Shown here piece by piece: positions 62,916-64,000 of a stretch of DNA of 64,000 bases; positions within the stretch are counted from its first letter, which is position 1; each line of letters starts with the position of its first letter. Under the pieces are notes generated by a model. That model searched no databases. It was not told the origin of the DNA and saw only the letters and a program-made list of their open reading frames with translations. The translations under genes and the position numbers were made by a program. This DNA is from Microbacterium sp. 8M. GTDB lineage: Bacteria > Actinomycetota > Actinomycetes > Actinomycetales > Microbacteriaceae. The stretch spans positions 686,071 through 750,070 of the forward strand of contig NZ_LR733284.1 of assembly GCF_902506375.1 (NCBI RefSeq), in the 5' to 3' direction.

Positions 62916-64000
62916 ATGCCGATCTCGAACCGCAGTGGTTCACCGCCCGCGACGCGGGCGGACGGCATGATGCGCCTGCGGCGAGCCCTGTACGGGCATG
63001 CCCGCCGCGCGGTGCACTCCGATATCGGGCTGCGCCTCGCGCATGCGGGGGAGCGTCTGCGCGTGCGCGCGTACCTCGGCGTCGGCGCCGGTACCGGCCC
63101 GGGCCGCAGGCCGCGCTCGCACGCGGCTCCCCGTGAGCGGCACGTCGTGATGCTCCCCGCGGGCGGCGGCAACATCGGCGATCAGGCCATGTTCGAGGCG
63201 TACCTGGCGAACACGCGGGGAGAGGTCGTGGCGGTGATGCGCTCCGCCGACGCCTACGTCGTACCGGATCCCGACGAGGCGCGGGTGCGCGTGCTGCGCG
63301 CGCCGCTGCTGAGCGCGGGAACCCTGCGCGGTCGCTGGAGCGAGGTGCGCGCCCTTGCGGATGAGCTGTGCGCGGCGCGGTCGTTCGCGGTCATCGGCGC
63401 CGACATCATGGACGGCGGATACAACCGTGCAGAGGCGGTCACCCGAGCGGAGATGCTCCGGCTCGCGCATCGGCTCGGGGCGCCCGCACAGGTGCTGGGC
63501 TTCAGCTGGGGTGAGCACGTCGACGCGGCCGCGACGCGCGCCATGGTGCGGGCGGCTCGAGAGGCGCGGCTGTTCGCGCGCGACCCGATCTCGGCCGATC
63601 GCCTCGCCCGCGCCGGCATTGCGACGATCGCGTCCGCCGACCTGGTCTTCTCGGCGGGCGGCGAGCAGGAGCCGGCGGATGTCGCGAGCTGGCTCGAGCA
63701 CGATCGGGATCCGGTGGTCATCATCAACCTCAGCGGGCTCGTCGAACGCCGCGTCGACATCGTTCCCGAGTTCGTGGGGCTCATCGATCGCCTGACGAGC
63801 GGCGCGACGCGCGTCCTGCTGCTGCCGCACTGCCTGCGCGACGGCGACGACGACCTCGCCGTGTGCCGGCGCGCGGCGGCCGCGGCGGCGTTCCCTCACC
63901 GCGTGCTGCTGATCGAGCGAGCGCTGCGCCCGGCCGAGGTGCGCTGGCTCACGGCGCGGGCACGTGCGGTCATCACGGGCCGCATGCATCTGTCGATCCT
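62916..64000 (+). CDS. Polysaccharide pyruvyltransferase family protein, cut by window end
   Basis: The frame is open to the last base (361 codons and two bases), so the C-terminus is outside. HVVMLPAGGGNIGDQAMFEA is the family signature, then SFAVIGADIMDGGYN, LGFSWGEHVDAAATRAMVRA, LFARDPISADRLARAGIATI and the start of the ITGRMHLSI motif, which holds the conserved His. ATG 62916 follows GGAGGCACCCC. It is unlike the shorter pyruvyltransferase at 55943 and likely pyruvylates a different sugar. Confidence 0.87.
   Translation, partial: MPISNRSGSPPATRADGMMRLRRALYGHARRAVHSDIGLRLAHAGERLRVRAYLGVGAGTGPGRRPRSHAAPRERHVVMLPAGGGNIGDQAMFEAYLANTRGEVVAVMRSADAYVVPDPDEARVRVLRAPLLSAGTLRGRWSEVRALADELCAARSFAVIGADIMDGGYNRAEAVTRAEMLRLAHRLGAPAQVLGFSWGEHVDAAATRAMVRAAREARLFARDPISADRLARAGIATIASADLVFSAGGEQEPADVASWLEHDRDPVVIINLSGLVERRVDIVPEFVGLIDRLTSGATRVLLLPHCLRDGDDDLAVCRRAAAAAAFPHRVLLIERALRPAEVRWLTARARAVITGRMHLSI

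Noticed and set aside
1..64000. tRNA, rRNA or known riboswitches
   Set aside because: I looked for cloverleaf T-loop strings and conserved rRNA segments and saw none; a covariance search would be needed to exclude small RNAs.

Overview
The window is high-GC actinobacterial DNA. It carries the end of the ribosomal-protein superoperon (secY-adk-map ... infA-rpmJ-rpsM-rpsK-rpoA-rplQ) and the rplM-rpsI-glmM group. Three things point to Microbacteriaceae, probably Microbacterium: no rpsD between rpsK and rpoA, a long Ala/Glu-rich tail on L17, and many GTG starts with signs of leaderless transcription. This placement is inferred from gene order and protein style, not from a database search.

Layout. 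1-7.4 kb: secY (partial), adk, map; then an inserted nuclease-like gene flanked by near-perfect palindromes, together with a 127-bp direct repeat and a 105-bp fragment of a distant gene; then a DsbA-like anchored thioredoxin-fold protein and infA to rplQ. 7.5-17.5 kb: a GT-C glycosyltransferase, a GT2 glycosyltransferase, GtrA, an acyl-CoA synthetase, truA, an EEP-family phosphodiesterase, a first UDP-sugar 6-dehydrogenase and an anchored hypothetical protein, with several repeat arrays. 17.5-23.8 kb (minus strand): DUF4012 protein, a GT4, VanZ-like protein, glmM, rpsI, rplM. 24.2-34.8 kb: a tightly overlapping plus-strand operon for a surface polysaccharide (second UDP-sugar 6-dehydrogenase, nucleotidyltransferase-like protein, several glycosyltransferases including a GT2-GT4 fusion and a WsaF-like enzyme, a Wzx-like flippase and a Wzy-like polymerase). 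34.9-42.7 kb: a large secreted heparinase II/III-like lyase, a GT2, the initiating polyprenyl sugar-phosphate transferase and a GT4. 42.9-51.3 kb: two AraC-type regulators, three Tat-exported proteins with nearly the same signal peptide (one a thioester-domain adhesin candidate), a small membrane protein, a SnoaL-like protein, and a sigma factor fused to an anti-sigma zinc finger, a membrane segment and an extracytoplasmic domain, next to a decayed copy of its own 5' end. 51.6-64 kb: a second Wzy-like protein, a BY-kinase/chain-length regulator, six further glycosyltransferases and two pyruvyltransferases, the last cut by the window end.

Together the accessory genes can build, flip, polymerise, decorate with pyruvate, export and trim one or two acidic exopolysaccharides: initiation by the glycosylphosphotransferase, glucuronate supply by the two dehydrogenases, assembly by a Wzx/Wzy route, length control by the BY-kinase, and trimming by the lyase. 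The 43-51 kb stretch looks like a separate cell-surface module with its own regulators. The most unusual signals are the palindrome-flanked nuclease gene whose stop codon lies in a palindrome arm, the one-piece sigma/anti-sigma protein, the Tat-exported thioester protein, and several short displaced copies of genes from this same window.
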